Below are positions 1 through 55,036 of a DNA stretch of 64,000 nt, one piece after another. A program made the translations under genes and the position numbers. Every line of letters begins with the position of its first letter. Positions within the stretch are counted from its first letter, which is position 1. This DNA comes from Trematomus loennbergii (lineage: Eukaryota; Chordata; Actinopteri; Perciformes; Nototheniidae). The DNA lies in the NCBI GenBank assembly GCA_012861695.1, contig JAAOOA010000524.1, positions 338,501-402,500 on the forward strand, given 5' to 3'. The notes below the pieces were generated by a model that was not told the DNA's origin, did not search any database, and was given only the letters and a program-made list of their open reading frames with translations.

Positions 1-120
1 TAATATTACTAATACTACAAGAACAACTGCTACTGCTACTACTACTAGTATAATAATAATAATATAATAATAATATTAATAATAACAAACTGTAGTAATT
101 ATATCTTAATTAAAAACCAT
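1..120. repeat. AT-rich low-complexity TAA/TAC repeat
   Basis: Degenerate trinucleotide stretch (taa, tac, act). The rest of 121-550 holds only a SINE tail fragment and ordinary intron sequence. Confidence 0.6.
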
Positions 121-208
121 TAAATATATTTTTTGCCACTTGACAGCAGCAGAACAGGCTGTGAAACCACCGTATTATATTTCAGCAGACACATTATATT
201 AAATAACA

Positions 209-262
209 TTACATAGCATTTAGCTGACGCTTTTATTGAAAGCAACTTACAATAAACAGACA
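209..262 (-). repeat. SINE 3'-tail fragment
   Basis: Matches the tail shared with the SINEs at 9984 and 4104 (catttagctgacgctttta, then agcaacttacaat). Only the tail remains, with no tRNA-like head. Confidence 0.55.
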
Positions 263-550
263 TAAAATAACATTAACATTTATTCGATATTCTGTACTTG
301 GGTACCTGAGGAATGTAAGTCCATACATCATGTCTCATTCTTTTTAGCTCTGATCTCGTCTCCATTTACGCCGGAGGGATATGACTAGCTGATAGAAGCC
401 TGGCTATGATCGCTATTCTTTGCATTTTAAGTATTGTTAGACTGTGTTTTAAGCAACATTTGTATGTTTTTCACCCCTGGCAAAAAAAACTAGTTGCTCA
501 TTTTATCATGCCTTTTCACAAGGCGATCACAAGTCTAAGTGTGAGCTTAC

Positions 551-42053
<41,503 letters not shown>

Positions 42054-42059
42054 CTGACA

Positions 42060-43370
42060 CACAAACACACACATACAGGGAGAGTGATTACAAAGGGCAA
42101 CATCATTAACACCCAATAATGACTCCCAGTTTACTTAAGGCAAGGTCTCAAAGGTCTCAGAAAACGTCCCCGCTTAATTAGACCCATTGGCTAGATACAC
42201 ATGCATACACACATGCACCAAACTATAGTAAACAGAGATATTTTTCTTGCATTGACCTTGGACTCAGAGAAGTATTTCTGCAGTAAAAAACAAGAAAAAT
42301 AACAGGACTTTTCAAAAAGAGAAACAGAGTGTCGTACAGAACTACCAGGCCAGGCCAGTCTTTGCAAAGGCACCACTCATATCACTCAAGCAATTAGGCT
42401 CTGCTCCAATGTACTCTTGGAGACAAAAACAAGGTGAATGTCTTCATGTGTGTGTCTATTTGGGTGAAGGAGAGGCTTATAGCCATCCTGGTAAATGTGC
42501 TGTGAAGAGCAGGCGAGGGCAAAGAGAGATGGAGAGTCAAACGTGTGCATGCCCCCCTGCACACCATAAAGAAGCAGAATCACCTGCAAATGTAACACTG
42601 AGCAAACACATTCACAAACCTTTTTGGCCTCTCTCTTTCTCCATTAGAGTACACTGGGCGCCTAAAAATAGCTTCCACCCATAACGGCATATCGTTTTAC
42701 TTCTCCAGACACACAGAGATTCTGATATGGGCACTTGCACACACACTTTAAGAACACAGGCCCTTTTTCGGCTGAACTGTTGACGTTCCCAGCAGTGCAG
42801 GTGATTTAAAATGATCTGATAGTTCATTTGAACTTTAGCTTAACGCATTTAGATACATAGAGACATATCTCTCTAAAAGTTAATGTCAGCCCAAGAGGAG
42901 GTTTGTCGCCTGTAATTATATTCAACACCGGCATAAGGAGATGTGGATCAGTGCAGGGGACTTCTGAATAAAGAAATCTGTCTACGCATCAGTATTCAAA
43001 GCCCTTCTTTAGACATCTGTTCCTCAGGGCTACACTGCAATTAACAGTGGGTTATTTACTCTGGTAACAAAGCACTATACTTAACCATCATTATCATTAA
43101 CAAACTTGGTCACAATCCGTCAACAGTTATGCAGATACAGTAGAGCTGCATAATACAGACATCTCTGCAAGCTGTAGGAAAGTCTAGGTCCAGGCTCTTT
43201 GTCTGAATACAATAGATGTTATCTTTTCATAACAGTGATGCGTTAACTTTAAAGCTATTACAACATAATCCCATCAGCATCACAATCATCTAAATTAAAA
43301 ATCCTAAAACTCGAATACCAAATCAGAATTGGTTTTATTCTAATTTCAACAGGTAGATTGTTTGCAGCTG
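42060..43370. other. Putative 5'-UTR intron of si, nothing recognised
   Basis: 1.3 kb without repeats shared in the window and without exon-like frames. Confidence 0.4.
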
Positions 43371-43379
43371 CAGTCTTAC

Positions 43380-43450
43380 CTTGGCTCTCACCAATGATCA
43401 GGGCAAAGTGCTTCTGAGTTCAAGTGGGATAGCACCTTTTGTACCACAGT
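43380..43450 (-). promoter_or_regulatory. si: Candidate non-coding exon 1 and proximal promoter of si
   Basis: On the minus strand a good splice donor (CAAG|GTAAGACTG) lies at 43379/43380. A pyrimidine-rich stretch ending in CAG lies immediately before the ATG at 42053, so the 5' UTR may be split, as I recall it is in mammalian SI. Exon start and promoter are not defined; a weak TACAAAAG is the only TATA-like motif nearby. A long GT tract begins about 30 bp further upstream. Inference only. Confidence 0.35.
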
Positions 43451-43476
43451 AAGTATTGCTGGGCTCACTACTCCTT

Positions 43477-43477
<1 letters not shown>

Positions 43478-43551
<74 letters not shown>

Positions 43552-43625
43552 GTGTGTGTGTGTGTGGGTGTGTGTGTGTGTGTGTGTGTGGTGTGTGTGT
43601 GTGTGTGTGTGTGTGAGAGTGTGTT
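43478..43625. repeat. (GT)n microsatellite upstream of candidate si exon 1
   Basis: About 145 bp of GT with GG, GC and GAG interruptions. If 43380 is the end of exon 1, this tract sits in the proximal promoter. Confidence 0.95.
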
Positions 43626-43901
43626 TTACAGTCTGATCATGCACACCCTAAAGCCATAACATGTCAGATAACACTGTGGAGTGAAACACAAATAAAAAAA
43701 GAATCCTAAAATCCCCATATCAGCTTGTTACAATCTGGCTATCATGTTTGATGAGTTTATAAGTGAGCGTGTGTGTGCGCAGCGGATTATTATTCACCGA
43801 AAGATTAGGGTACATTTATTATATTAATATAATTTTTGTATGTAACCTGTGACTCAGCTAAAGTTATCTTAGCTTCACCCCGAAGTTAACATATCACTCA
43901 T

Positions 43902-45034
<1,133 letters not shown>

Positions 45035-45038
45035 TTAA

Positions 45039-45738
45039 CACTAGAACCGCCAACGGGTCAATTTGACCCCGAGCTGTTTTATATTTGATGTAACTTTTTT
45101 TCAATAAAATATTAAAGTCTCCCAGTCCGTGACTTTTCCTGAAAGTGTGTTATGTACCACCCTCTGTTGTTAAAAATTGTCAATATGAAGTCAGATTGAA
45201 GAAATCACCCAAAAAATTGCCATTTATACCTATTTCCGCCAAGCGGGTCATATTGACCCCACCCCTTTTCATAAAACATGACGTGTTGCTATAGCAACGC
45301 CTTTTGTCTACTGCGGTTCCTCCTTATAGATTGAGAGATAGATTGAGAGAGAGAGAGATAGATGGATAGATATATTGATAGATAGTTATAGATAGAGAGA
45401 GAGAGAGAGAGAGATAGAGACAGTCTGTAGTGAAGGAGTGTGCTCCCGCTCACGGGAGACTGCTCGCACTGCGCTCCGCAGCAAACAGCTGTGGGGCGAG
45501 TTGAAAGTACGTTATGCTGGCCGCGGTGTCTAAATAATGCTTCCGGCCCAGCGGGCCATTTATAATGTCGAGCCCTGAGAGTCCACAGATTATATTGGTA
45601 TACGTTTCATCCCTGTGCGATCAAAACTCTCTGTTCAATAAAAGAACATTTTACCTTGAAAATCAATGCATTCTAATAGCGGGTCAATTTGACGCAGGTG
45701 GCGGTTTTAGGTATAAAAAATCTCTGGCGGTTCTAGTG
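45039..45738. mobile_element. TTAA-flanked MITE with ERE-like palindromes
   Basis: 14-bp perfect inverted ends CACTAGAACCGCCA / TGGCGGTTCTAGTG, TTAA on both sides. Interior holds GGGTCAATTTGACCC (45055), GGGTCATATTGACCC (45245) and GGGTCAATTTGACGC (45680), plus a GA/GATA tract (45330-45420). 700 bp, non-coding. piggyBac- or Kolobok-type by target site. Confidence 0.85.
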
Positions 45739-46095
45739 TTAAGCCCCACCTCCAATGGACTCCGTCATAACAGCGCCTCAGAGAGAGGAAATAACTCTGG
45801 ATTCAGCTTTTAGAGCAAGTCAAAATGCTGAGATCAGAGTCAGAACCCTGAGAAAAATAGTTAGATTTCTGAGATAAAATAATTCAGATTTATTTCAGAA
45901 TCCAGACTTAAAATTGCTTTGGTCAGATCTTATAGACATGAGGCCTTAATCCTCTTCCGTTATACTGGGCTGTTGATTTGTTTAAAAAAAGTGGTCATTT
46001 ACAGGTGTCTCTTTTCCAATGTAAGACAATTGGAAAAAGTCTTCTTGGCCCCAATGACAGATAACAAGACACAGAAGTTTAGTACAACTGTTTGT

Positions 46096-46291
46096 GGGGG
46101 GCTGTGGCGCAGTGGATTAGTGTGTTGGTGTTCGGATCAGGGGAGCACAGGTTCAAACCCCACTGCAGTCAGCATGTCGTTGTGTCCATGGGCAAGACAC
46201 TTCACCCCAAATTGCTCCTGTGGGGATTGCCCACAGTATTGAGTATGTATGTAAGTCGCTTTGGATAAAAGCATCTAACAAGTAACATGTA
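46096..46291 (+). mobile_element. tRNA-derived SINE
   Basis: Head with A box TGGCGCAGTGG and B box GGTTCAAACCC, correctly spaced as an RNA polymerase III promoter; tail taagtcgctttggataaaag. Reverse-orientation sister at 4104. Not a functional tRNA because the body continues beyond tRNA length. Confidence 0.88.
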
Positions 46292-46963
46292 ATGTTTGGC
46301 CACCATAGGAATTTGCTTCTACGTCTGCTTCATTTTGTGGGGGCTTGGTTGGGACACATGGAAAGGCAAAGCAGGCAAATGGCGTTCTGCCTAGAAGCAA
46401 ATGGTTTTAGTTTCCCTAGTCGAACAGAGATCACATTTGACGGGTTACAGACTCTATATGTTTGGCCAGGAATCAGCCTTTGAACAAATAGCTGCTCTAT
46501 GAAGCCATCAAAGGCCAAGCTGAACGATCTCCACATTGTCTGTGGAATATGTCAGAATAGAGAGGAATGGGTACCACTTTACAATAAGACTACCCTTATA
46601 AAGGATTCATAAAGGGTCTTTAATTAGGTTATGAATTAGGTTGTAACACTTTATTAATCCTTAAGAACCATTTATAAACCTAAACCTACAAAGACTGACT
46701 GTAGGAACGTCTATTGTTTGCTTTTGCATGTGCATGGGGGTGCAGGCGTCCAAGTCCGTCTCTGGTCATTCTGCTCACTCCTTTCTCTCCCTACAAATCC
46801 AATTCCACTCTGCCACTGCCAATTTCAGGTGCTCTCCCTCCAGAAAGCAGCGCCAGCCGATTTCAATAGAACAAACTGAAATTGGCAATTCACTCCCCCG
46901 TATCGATCCAGTCACTTTAAGACTAGGCACTCAACATTGAGAGCTGCCAACCAACCAAGATTA

Positions 46964-47027
<64 letters not shown>
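46964..47027. repeat. (GT)n microsatellite
   Basis: About 62 bp of GT. Confidence 0.95.
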
Positions 47028-47029
<2 letters not shown>

Positions 47030-47456
47030 CTTCTGTTTGTGAGCATGTGGGAATCCTTGCCAGTATGCAAGTGAATCAATACCTGGATTGTTTACCTGAA
47101 ATCAGAAAACAAGACTTTCTTTACTGGTATCATTTAGACTTGAAGCACACGTGCTGCTATGGATTTCTTTTTCGACTCTTGCTTTGTTTTCAACATCTTA
47201 ATGACCATTGTGTCACCCTTGAATCACAATAAAACACTCTCAAGGTCAATATAATAACTGTTTAAGGTATTTTTTATCCAGCCATTTACTCTATCCCAGT
47301 TTTAGTCAATGGGTAAAATTATTTTTTAGGCCAATGAAGTCACATGATTGACACAGATGTTTTTAGTACTCTGCCGTTGGCACTATGAAAATCAATACCT
47401 GGATTGTTTACCTGATATGCGAATACAAGACTTTCTTCACTGGTATCATTTAGATG

Positions 47457-48760
47457 CATGGGCGTCGCAGCATTATATGAGGGTGGGACAAGTCCCCCCC
47501 ACTTTTTCAAATGATTAGTTTAGACCCCCCCACTTTTACTATGCGGAAAGTCCGTGAATCGGTCTATCCACTCGCCGCACTTTGTAGAGCGCTGTGTCAG
47601 TGCTTCACTATCAAATGAAATCCATTCCACTTGCTTATTGAGAGAATGCCCAAATCAATGAAACTCCGTACCATGTTTTCACTGCTACTTTGTACCAAGG
47701 CAGATTCTCACATAGCGCGCGCATGTTCAAGGAGTGTTGTCATAGTTGGACAGCTCAGATCTGTTGTATGAAGCGATGCCGGTAGCGGAGGTAAGGCACA
47801 CACACCAAATGTTCAGGAAATGGTTAATACAGCGAAAATCAAAGCTGACGATCTCTTGGTTTGATATGTTTTCTCCCCCAGACAACATGGACATAAGAAC
47901 ATTTTTTTCAAAGAAGAGGAAAGTAAGTCATCAGCTGGTAGCAGTTAATCAGTTAACAGTGATGGCGGCGTCTCACTTCTGGAGAGGAGTTTCGTCTTTA
48001 TGTCATGATAGAGAGATACAAATACTGAATAGTTTAGATGAGAAAAGGCATCGAAATGCCAGGTTACTAGTATTTATCAGTATTTATTATCACTTCACCA
48101 CCTCTCTTGACATCTAGGCACTTGAGAGTGAGTCAGAGGCAGAATACAGGGACAGTGGAGAGAGGTCCATTGCTGAGGTGAGTGATGAAAGGGAAATGAC
48201 AGTTGAGAGTAAATTGTGATGTGGACTCTCATCCCAGGATTTTAAGGAAATCAGTGGGGATATTGAACAGGAAACATTTCAGTCAAGGGGCATCATATGA
48301 CCAATATAGACAGAAGAGCAACATTTATTTGAACATTTAAGTCAATGATACCATTCCTAGGTGAACTTAACATCCGTATGGAGTCAGATCAGTCTCAATA
48401 TTAATAAATGCTCACAGAAGGATTCACAAATGTATTTTGCGATTTATATATAAATGACTCTCCACAACAATATCTCTCATGCACTCACAAATAATTATTG
48501 TTGTATATAAATGTACAAAAAATGGGCATTTAAACTGCTTTTTATTAATTCAAAGACAGCTCTGAATTAATAATCAAATATGTTTCCTTTCTTTACTACT
48601 GAAATTACAAAATGTACCCATCATTTTCCTCATGCTAGTATAGCCACATAAAAGTATCAAACCACCTGTTAAAATGCACCAGAATACAGGAAATCTATAT
48701 TTTTTTTCACCCCCGTTTAAAAATGTCCCCCCCACATTCAGGATGCTTCCTACGCCCATG
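47457..48760 (+). mobile_element. Non-autonomous hAT element with 8-bp target duplication
   Basis: Ends CATGGGCGTCG and CTACGCCCATG, flanked by perfect TTTAGATG duplications (47449-47456, 48761-48768). Contains the start of a transposase-like frame at 47888. 1304 bp. Confidence 0.88.
47888..48180 (+). pseudogene. hAT transposase N-terminal remnant
   Basis: The frame beginning MDIRTFFSKKRK matches the characteristic start of ZMYM1-like/hAT transposases. After about 12 residues the match stops; further on, LESESEAEYRDSGE resembles the acidic segment that follows in such proteins. No catalytic core remains, so the element cannot move by itself. Confidence 0.55.
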
Positions 48761-48905
48761 TTTAGATGCAAACAAAATGCTCTGCCACGGATGTTTATTA
48801 TTATCCCTAATAATCTAGGGGATTGTATTACTTTTGCAACGTTTTTATCATCTAAATGACCACTTTGTAACTCGAATTACAATAAAACGCTTAGGGTCAA
48901 TTTAA

Positions 48906-49263
48906 CCCTCCTATTGTCTTCGTGTTCCCCCCTTACTTTGTGTTCGCGGTCAAATTTGACCGGTCCTGTTTAACTGCTATTACATTAACACAAACACCAT
49001 TAATCATCACCAAATTTCATTTAACACCCTTTCAAACTGTAAATATTGTATCAGACTACTGGTATACATGAACAACTGCAGTAAATATACAAAGAACAGA
49101 CACTGAACATGTATTGCGTGTGCCAGGTGTGATCCATGTGGGGGGATGGGCACATAAGAGCGGGAAATGTGTCAAATTGTTCAAATTGTTCTGTGTGTGT
49201 GTTGTGTGCCAGGTGTGATTCATATGGGGGGATTGGGCACATAAGGGGGGGAACACATCTAGA

Positions 49264-49301
<38 letters not shown>

Positions 49302-49349
49302 TGTTGTGTGTGTTGTGTGGTGTGTGGTGTGTGTGTGTGTGGTGTGTGT

Positions 49350-49394
<45 letters not shown>

Positions 49395-49673
49395 GTGTGT
49401 GTGTGTGTGTGTGGGGGGGGGGTGTTTGTGTGTGTGTTTTATCTGATCCGGGTGGTTACTAATTCCTTTTCTTTATGGCGGGGAACACCATGGTGTTACA
49501 AAGTTGACTAAATCATCCAAAATGCAATGTAAGTGGTGATCAGCCATTTAATATGTTCAAATGTCTACTGTGAAGGATATCATAAAGCCTTAATGCAATC
49601 GAATATAAAATAAAAAAGTTATGATTGATGAAAGTAGTAAATCGGTCAGATTTGACCCGAACACAACAGGAGG
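48906..49673. mobile_element. TTAA-site piggyBac-like MITE, copy with long GT tract
   Basis: Starts CCCTCCTATTGTCTTCGTGT after TTAA and ends near cacaacaggagg; the right end is eroded. Contains ggtcaaatttgaccgg and cagatttgaccc palindromes and a 175-bp GT tract (49264-49438). Reverse relative of 35633-36208. Confidence 0.8.
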
Positions 49674-49934
49674 TTTTTTTTCTGGCCCATTCACTCTTTC
49701 CCAATGTAAATCAATGAGTGAAAGTATTTTGGGGGCTGATGTTATCACATGATTGACAGAAAAGTTGTAATAACTTTTTACTGGTATTATTTAGACTTAA
49801 AGCGTGTACTGCTAGACATTTATTTTTCTGGTCGATATGACTTTTGCAACTTTCCAACATCTAAATAACCATTTTGTAACCTTTGATACACAACAAGACA
49901 CTCTCAACCTAAGCTCATATTGATTTTTATCTGG

Positions 49935-50740
49935 CCTTGGCTGGCTATGATCCTTTACAATAAATAATTTCCCAGTGGTAAATGCTATTAATATTTAACC
50001 ATATAAAGCTTTATTTATATGATGACTCAGGAAAAATACTGTCACGCACTCTTATATAATGCTTGAGAAAGGAAACCATGCTGTTATATTATTTTTTGCT
50101 ACACAAAAAGTCATTGACCTTTTACATTTATCCATCAAACCTCTCCATGTATTGTTACAAAATAATTACCATGCATTTGCCAGATTTGAAAGCTCTTTCT
50201 GCATGTCGGTCATGAATTAGAGTAGATTTGTAATAATTTGTTGGCGCAAATCAGTATTTTGTATCCTTGAATTGCTAAACAAGTGTGCATTAATCCCTCT
50301 ACTCGTAACCCCTTCTAATTATTGGTGTCAATTTGTACCAAGATTTGTTGAGTGTTATTGGCTAGCTGCTGTGTGGAGTGTAAAATTACTGATTTCATTT
50401 ATAATAATTATAGTTATTGAGTGGAATCCATTTGTTCATGCTGTCTCCACACTCTCTTTACCACACATTAATAAATGGACATTGTTTCAACCCTTACTGT
50501 TTGCTCTTTGCTAGCTAGCTTTGGCCGTTAAGTGCACACATGATCCAGAGTAAAAGAGCTGGAATTACAAGGGAAATACAGGTGGCCTACTGAGAGTCTT
50601 GTCTTTTAACATTGAAACAAATCGTTCAGGTGTTTCAACGGCTCAAAGTAAACCAGATTCGACACAAGCACTCTTCATTCAGACTTTGCAGACTCCTGCT
50701 GTGAGCTTGAACTCTGTATTGAGTCTTTTTCTGCAGAAAA
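49935..50740. other. Intergenic, nothing recognised
   Basis: AT-rich; no supported gene or recurrent repeat. Confidence 0.5.
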
Positions 50741-50744
50741 GCTT

Positions 50745-51145
50745 ATAAAAGCCCTATCATGCATTTTGGGGTTTTCCGTTTCCTGTAGTGTGTTACATAG
50801 GCTTTCTGCATGTAAACTGTCTGCCAAAGCTAAAATCCCTGTGGTCCCTCAAGAAGGAGTTTATCTCCGACACCCTTATTTATTTCCTCAACGCTTCTAT
50901 TGGCTAAAGCTCCAACACATAGTAGCCTACTTGATAGGCTAAGGGGCGGGATATCTCTAAGCTGTTGACCAATCACAAGAGCCGGCCAGCTCACCAATCA
51001 GAGCACACTGGGCTCTGATTTCAGACAGAGGGTGAAAAGAGGTGCTGCAGCACAGGCAGTATGAGAAAAATAAAGAGCTTTTTGAACTTTAAAGCATGGA
51101 GACATGTCACAGTAGAGGGACAATGAATACAACAATGTACATGAA
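50745..51145 (-). mobile_element. MITE family C, long form, reverse orientation
   Basis: agccctatcatgcattttgg at the left, then gtgttacataggctttctgc, gataggctaaggggcgggat, tgaccaatcacaagagccgg, gcagcacaggcagtatgaga and gaaattagcataatg at the right. The long internal part is shared with 61922-62366. Confidence 0.75.
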
Positions 51146-51149
51146 ATTA

Positions 51150-52205
51150 GCATAATGTTATTTGTAAATATTCAAAGACAATCTCTTGACTTAAAATGTT
51201 ATGTCTTTAAGATATTTCCAAAACAATGTAGAGTCTGTTGCAACCAAAGCTTTTCCAAACACCAGTTTGTCACACATTTGGTGTCACTAAACGGTTACAT
51301 CCAGATCATGGAAAGGTACCGCTGCTCAGAGACCCTGTTGTCGGGCCTCATTCATTAGAGGTAAAAAAAACAACAATCTTCTGATTCCACTGTGTTCTCT
51401 GGAACTACTTTGTGTGAGTCTCCTACTCACGTAAATGCATTTGCTTAACAACACGTCAGTGGACCAATCATCACATATTTCTGTTTCCAATACACACTCT
51501 CTGGTGTTGTAGTACCTTCACCTCAAATGTAACCCTAGTGATGAAGATCCAAGGAATCTGCAATTAGCAAGTTGTTTCCTTAAATGTAGGTCTGTGTCCT
51601 TAACAAGCATCTATGTTTTGATGGTAGCCTAATGGGGAGGGGATGCAATTACAGTCCATACAAACATGCTACTCAACACTCAGACAACACAAGCTCTAAT
51701 TAACCCGCTGTCTTGGGCTTTTATGTGAAAATGAGAGCTTGTTAGCGGTCTGTAGGGATGGTAGAAGAAAGTGTAGAGGAAATCTTCACATCTCAAACAT
51801 TCGAATAATAACTGATGTGATTATGGTTGCTGATTTGTGTCTTTTTTTGTTGTTATTTTATTTTCCATTAAAGTCTGATGTTTCTTCTACTGCGTCACCC
51901 ACACAGTATTCTGTAATAGGGCTTGTGATGCCACAGAATAATGTTTTGTGTTAGAAAAAAGGATTATCTTCGCCTTGAGTCTCACAGAAATAAAGCCTAG
52001 TAAATGGCAACATAACAATGAACTGTCCATGTGGATGAAGTCATTCAACAAGCAAGTATTGGGTGCAGGAATGAGTCCTAAAACCCGGGAATGAGTTAGC
52101 ATTTTACCACTTCCAGTTGCCAGTAAATTAGCTTTTTGTAAGATACCTGAAAATAGATCCGTGGTTAATACAAACTTACTAGATTTCAAGTTTTGTTGTA
52201 AGACA
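51150..52205. other. Intergenic, nothing recognised
   Basis: No gene or shared repeat supported. Confidence 0.45.
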
Positions 52206-52209
52206 TAAA

Positions 52210-52490
52210 ATATATTAGTAAAAACCCAACTGGTGAATGTCTGAAGCTTTTGTGTCATGAAAACGGCAGTTGCTAACAAGCTACTAAATAAGACTGCTAA
52301 ACATTAGCCGCCTTTAGCTTAGCGGTTGTTTTGGTAGCCGTGCGACCATGATGTTTGTAGCCGAATGTTAGTTTTTACATTTTGCCAATTCCAATTACGC
52401 TTCAAAAGTTACAGAGTGGTGTCATTTTGTAGAGATTATCCTGCTGAACAAAACATCAATTATCATAAACCTTTTTTACCGCAGAACAGC
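52210..52490. repeat. TTAGCCGCC-core interspersed repeat, partial
   Basis: aaaacccaactggtgaatgt, aaacggcagttgctaacaag and attagccgcctttagcttag; the 3' part is truncated compared with 38555. Confidence 0.65.
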
Positions 52491-52946
52491 ATTTGGATGA
52501 AGAGGGAAATGCACAAGAACAACTTTATCACACACCAAGCGTTTGCTGCATCATTTCTAAAGGAAATGTCCTCCCTACCTGCTGCTGCGCTCTGCTTGGT
52601 TTGACCAGAGCAGACACACACACATACACACATACAGACACACACACACACACAGGGTCAGATGGGCATATTTACACACAGTCAAGCATAAAAAGAATGC
52701 TAACAGCTGTCAGTATTAAGCTTTGATAGCTGCTTTAAATGCACTTCATGGGCTAGACGCGATATAATGATTAACCACTCTGTGTTTGTTGTTATTCATG
52801 TGCGGTGCAAAGCTCACCAGTCACTACTATCTGTCGAAAGAAGGTCAAAGTGTGATTAATCCTTGCCGTCTTATGCCAGCGATGTTGTAAAACCCTGCGA
52901 TGACCTTGTGAACTCCTCAGAGCCCCGGGTTCAGTGGAGTATCACA

Positions 52947-53329
52947 CAGGGGCCGTTTCTCAATCGTGAGTACGCTTGCTTGGTAGCACATGTCTGCCGA
53001 GCATCTTGCTTCAGAAGCGAGGCAAGAATACTTCCTGGCATTCGGAAAACAAAGAGTGGAACAGGCTAGCAAGTGTGCAGGTGTGCGGCCCCGCCTTACA
53101 TTTTCCGCCACAGATTTGGAAATTGGTCCGTGCGCAAAGCATTGTGGGGATTTTAAGACCGCGGAGTCTACTCATGTGCAGCCTCGATATTTCTCCAAAC
53201 GGAGTACGCCGGGCTCGGTAGATTTCCAAGTATGCTGGAGATTGGAACAGTACTTCGGCGGCACTCGACGACGTAGTATGCTTGAAATAGTGGCTCTGCA
53301 GCAGCTTTACTCGCGATTGAGAAACACCC
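52947..53329. mobile_element. MITE with CAGGGGCCGTTTCTCAATCG ends
   Basis: Left GGGCCGTTTCTCAATCGTGA and right TCGCGATTGAGAAACACCC form imperfect inverted ends. CACA on both sides may be the target site. GC-rich interior of 380 bp. Superfamily not assigned. Confidence 0.65.
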
Positions 53330-53383
53330 ACAAACTAAGAAAGAAGGAGGAATACCACACTTCTCGCTCTCCTTTCATGTGTT

Positions 53384-54447
53384 CAGTGGCGACTGGTCAT
53401 TAGGGGCAGCCCCACCTAGTGTCAGCAGAAAGTATTACAAATAATGATTACAAAAAATGCAAAAAATAAATAAAAAATATATAAAATATATTTTAAGATC
53501 ATGTTTAATCATCTGATTCGTCTGTACATTGCTGTTTTAGTCTGTGTTCTTCTAATTAGTGTCTACAGTCACAGTGTGTGCCTATTGAGCTGTTTAGAGC
53601 CATGTGGGACAAAACCTGATCATGCCCCTCCCTCTCACTGTCTAAGTGAATGGTGACTGTAAAAACTACACTGCGCATGCTCAGAGTATTTTCCGATTTA
53701 ATGTGCGTGGCAAAAAAATAATGACCATAGGGGCACTGAGCTGCCATCCCCACCATACGTCATCTCACATAATTCAGAGCTGTAAGTAGGTGTGCCGCGA
53801 AAAGTGTGGTGTGTGAAGAGGAGACGAGAGAGCTGCAGTGACGCGTCCTAAACCCCGAAGTAAGCTGCGCATGGCTTCCCTCTACAAAAAGCAATGAGAT
53901 TTCTCCATAGGATTTTAGAAAATAGCTCGAAATAAGATCTGTGGGAAACGTACCTGTTAGATAAATGCACGTTTTGTTCAGCCGGATAATATCCACGTGT
54001 CTACCCTACTTTTATAATTTTTTAATCATAAATCTATCGATTAGATTTATGATAGACTTTTGAAACTACAAGAAGATAAGGAGGACTTTTACAAAAAAGT
54101 AATAGAGATTTTTGTCCTGAAGGATAGGCAAATGGACTTCATCTTCAAGTCAAGGTAAGACCGCAATTGTATTGAAAATGGGATCTTACTAAGAGAGAAC
54201 AATTCAATATTTAAATTACATTTTTTTGGGTATCCTTTTGTTGAACTGTCTGTTTAAAATTAATCGAAGCATCAGACAAAAAAAGCTTTTGAAAATAATA
54301 TTATATTTTGGTTTAGGTCAAAATATAATATTTGTAAACCAGTGCCTCACCAGCCATGAACCTCACTGCACGTCACTGCAGAAGCTTATATATAGACATC
54401 TAAGTTTTTTGTGCCCCACCACTTTTGTACATATAAAAACGCCACTG
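53384..54447. mobile_element. Non-autonomous hAT element with perfect 8-bp target duplication
   Basis: Ends CAGTGGCG and CGCCACTG (the classical hAT terminus), flanked by identical CATGTGTT octamers at 53376-53383 and 54448-54455. 1064 bp. Short frames inside are not recognisably transposase. Confidence 0.9.
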
Positions 54448-54899
54448 CATGTGTTAAGGACTCAAGTTACTGCTGATGCTAAGCTGCTCACGGTCTGTGA
54501 AGTATCAATATTTCATTATTTAATATCTGTGTGCTGAGCAGAAGAGGAAGGTGTGCAATACGTGTGTCTCTCTGTGCATGTTCACAAAAAAAGATTCTTC
54601 CTCACTTTACCACTTCCATTCTCAAATTGCAGAACAGATTTAAAAGCTAATATCTGACAGGTAATTATGTAAAATTGAATCTGCTGATAGCAATAAGTGT
54701 TGCCATTAAGGGATAAACACTGCAAAAACAACTCGTACTGTCATGGATAATTATTTCAGTTTTATTATGCACTTTCTCCATCTCTCCACATTACAATAAT
54801 TTAGAAAGAAGAAGTACTGATTAACTCCACAACAATTATCTTCTGGAGTTATGAGGGACCTGGATTTCCTGTAAAGTAAACTGACCTTTGTTTGCTGAA

Positions 54900-54966
54900 G
54901 ACTGGATTATAGCATATATAATATTAGCATTTGCAGAAAATGTACATGCACGAAAACCTATATAAC
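54900..54966. repeat. Left part of an interrupted family C MITE
   Basis: catttgcagaaaatgtacat and gcacgaaaacctatataac are the middle of family C. The remainder (acacaacggaaaggaaaac, atgcataaaagggccccttt) resumes at 59031, showing that 54967-59030 was inserted here. Confidence 0.7.
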
Positions 54967-55036
54967 CAACACAGTCTCACTCCCTGAACATCCAGGAGCG
55001 ACGCTTGGTCAGGGTCCTATGGCGTGCAGTTGTGAC

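Larger units (their letters stand above)
47066..49930. repeat. Three-copy degenerate tandem repeat split by two transposons
   Basis: The unit contains tcaatacctggattgttta, tttctttactggtatcattt, a poly-T/C segment, catctaaatgaccactttgt and aataaaacactctcaaggtc. Copy 1 is about 47066-47245. Copy 2 is 47387-47456 plus 48769-48901, interrupted by the hAT at 47457. Copy 3 is about 49680-49930, separated from copy 2 by the TTAA element at 48906. Confidence 0.75.

Noticed and set aside
46096..46170. Functional tRNA gene
   Set aside because: A and B boxes are present, but the sequence continues into a SINE body and tail; a reverse copy exists at 4104.
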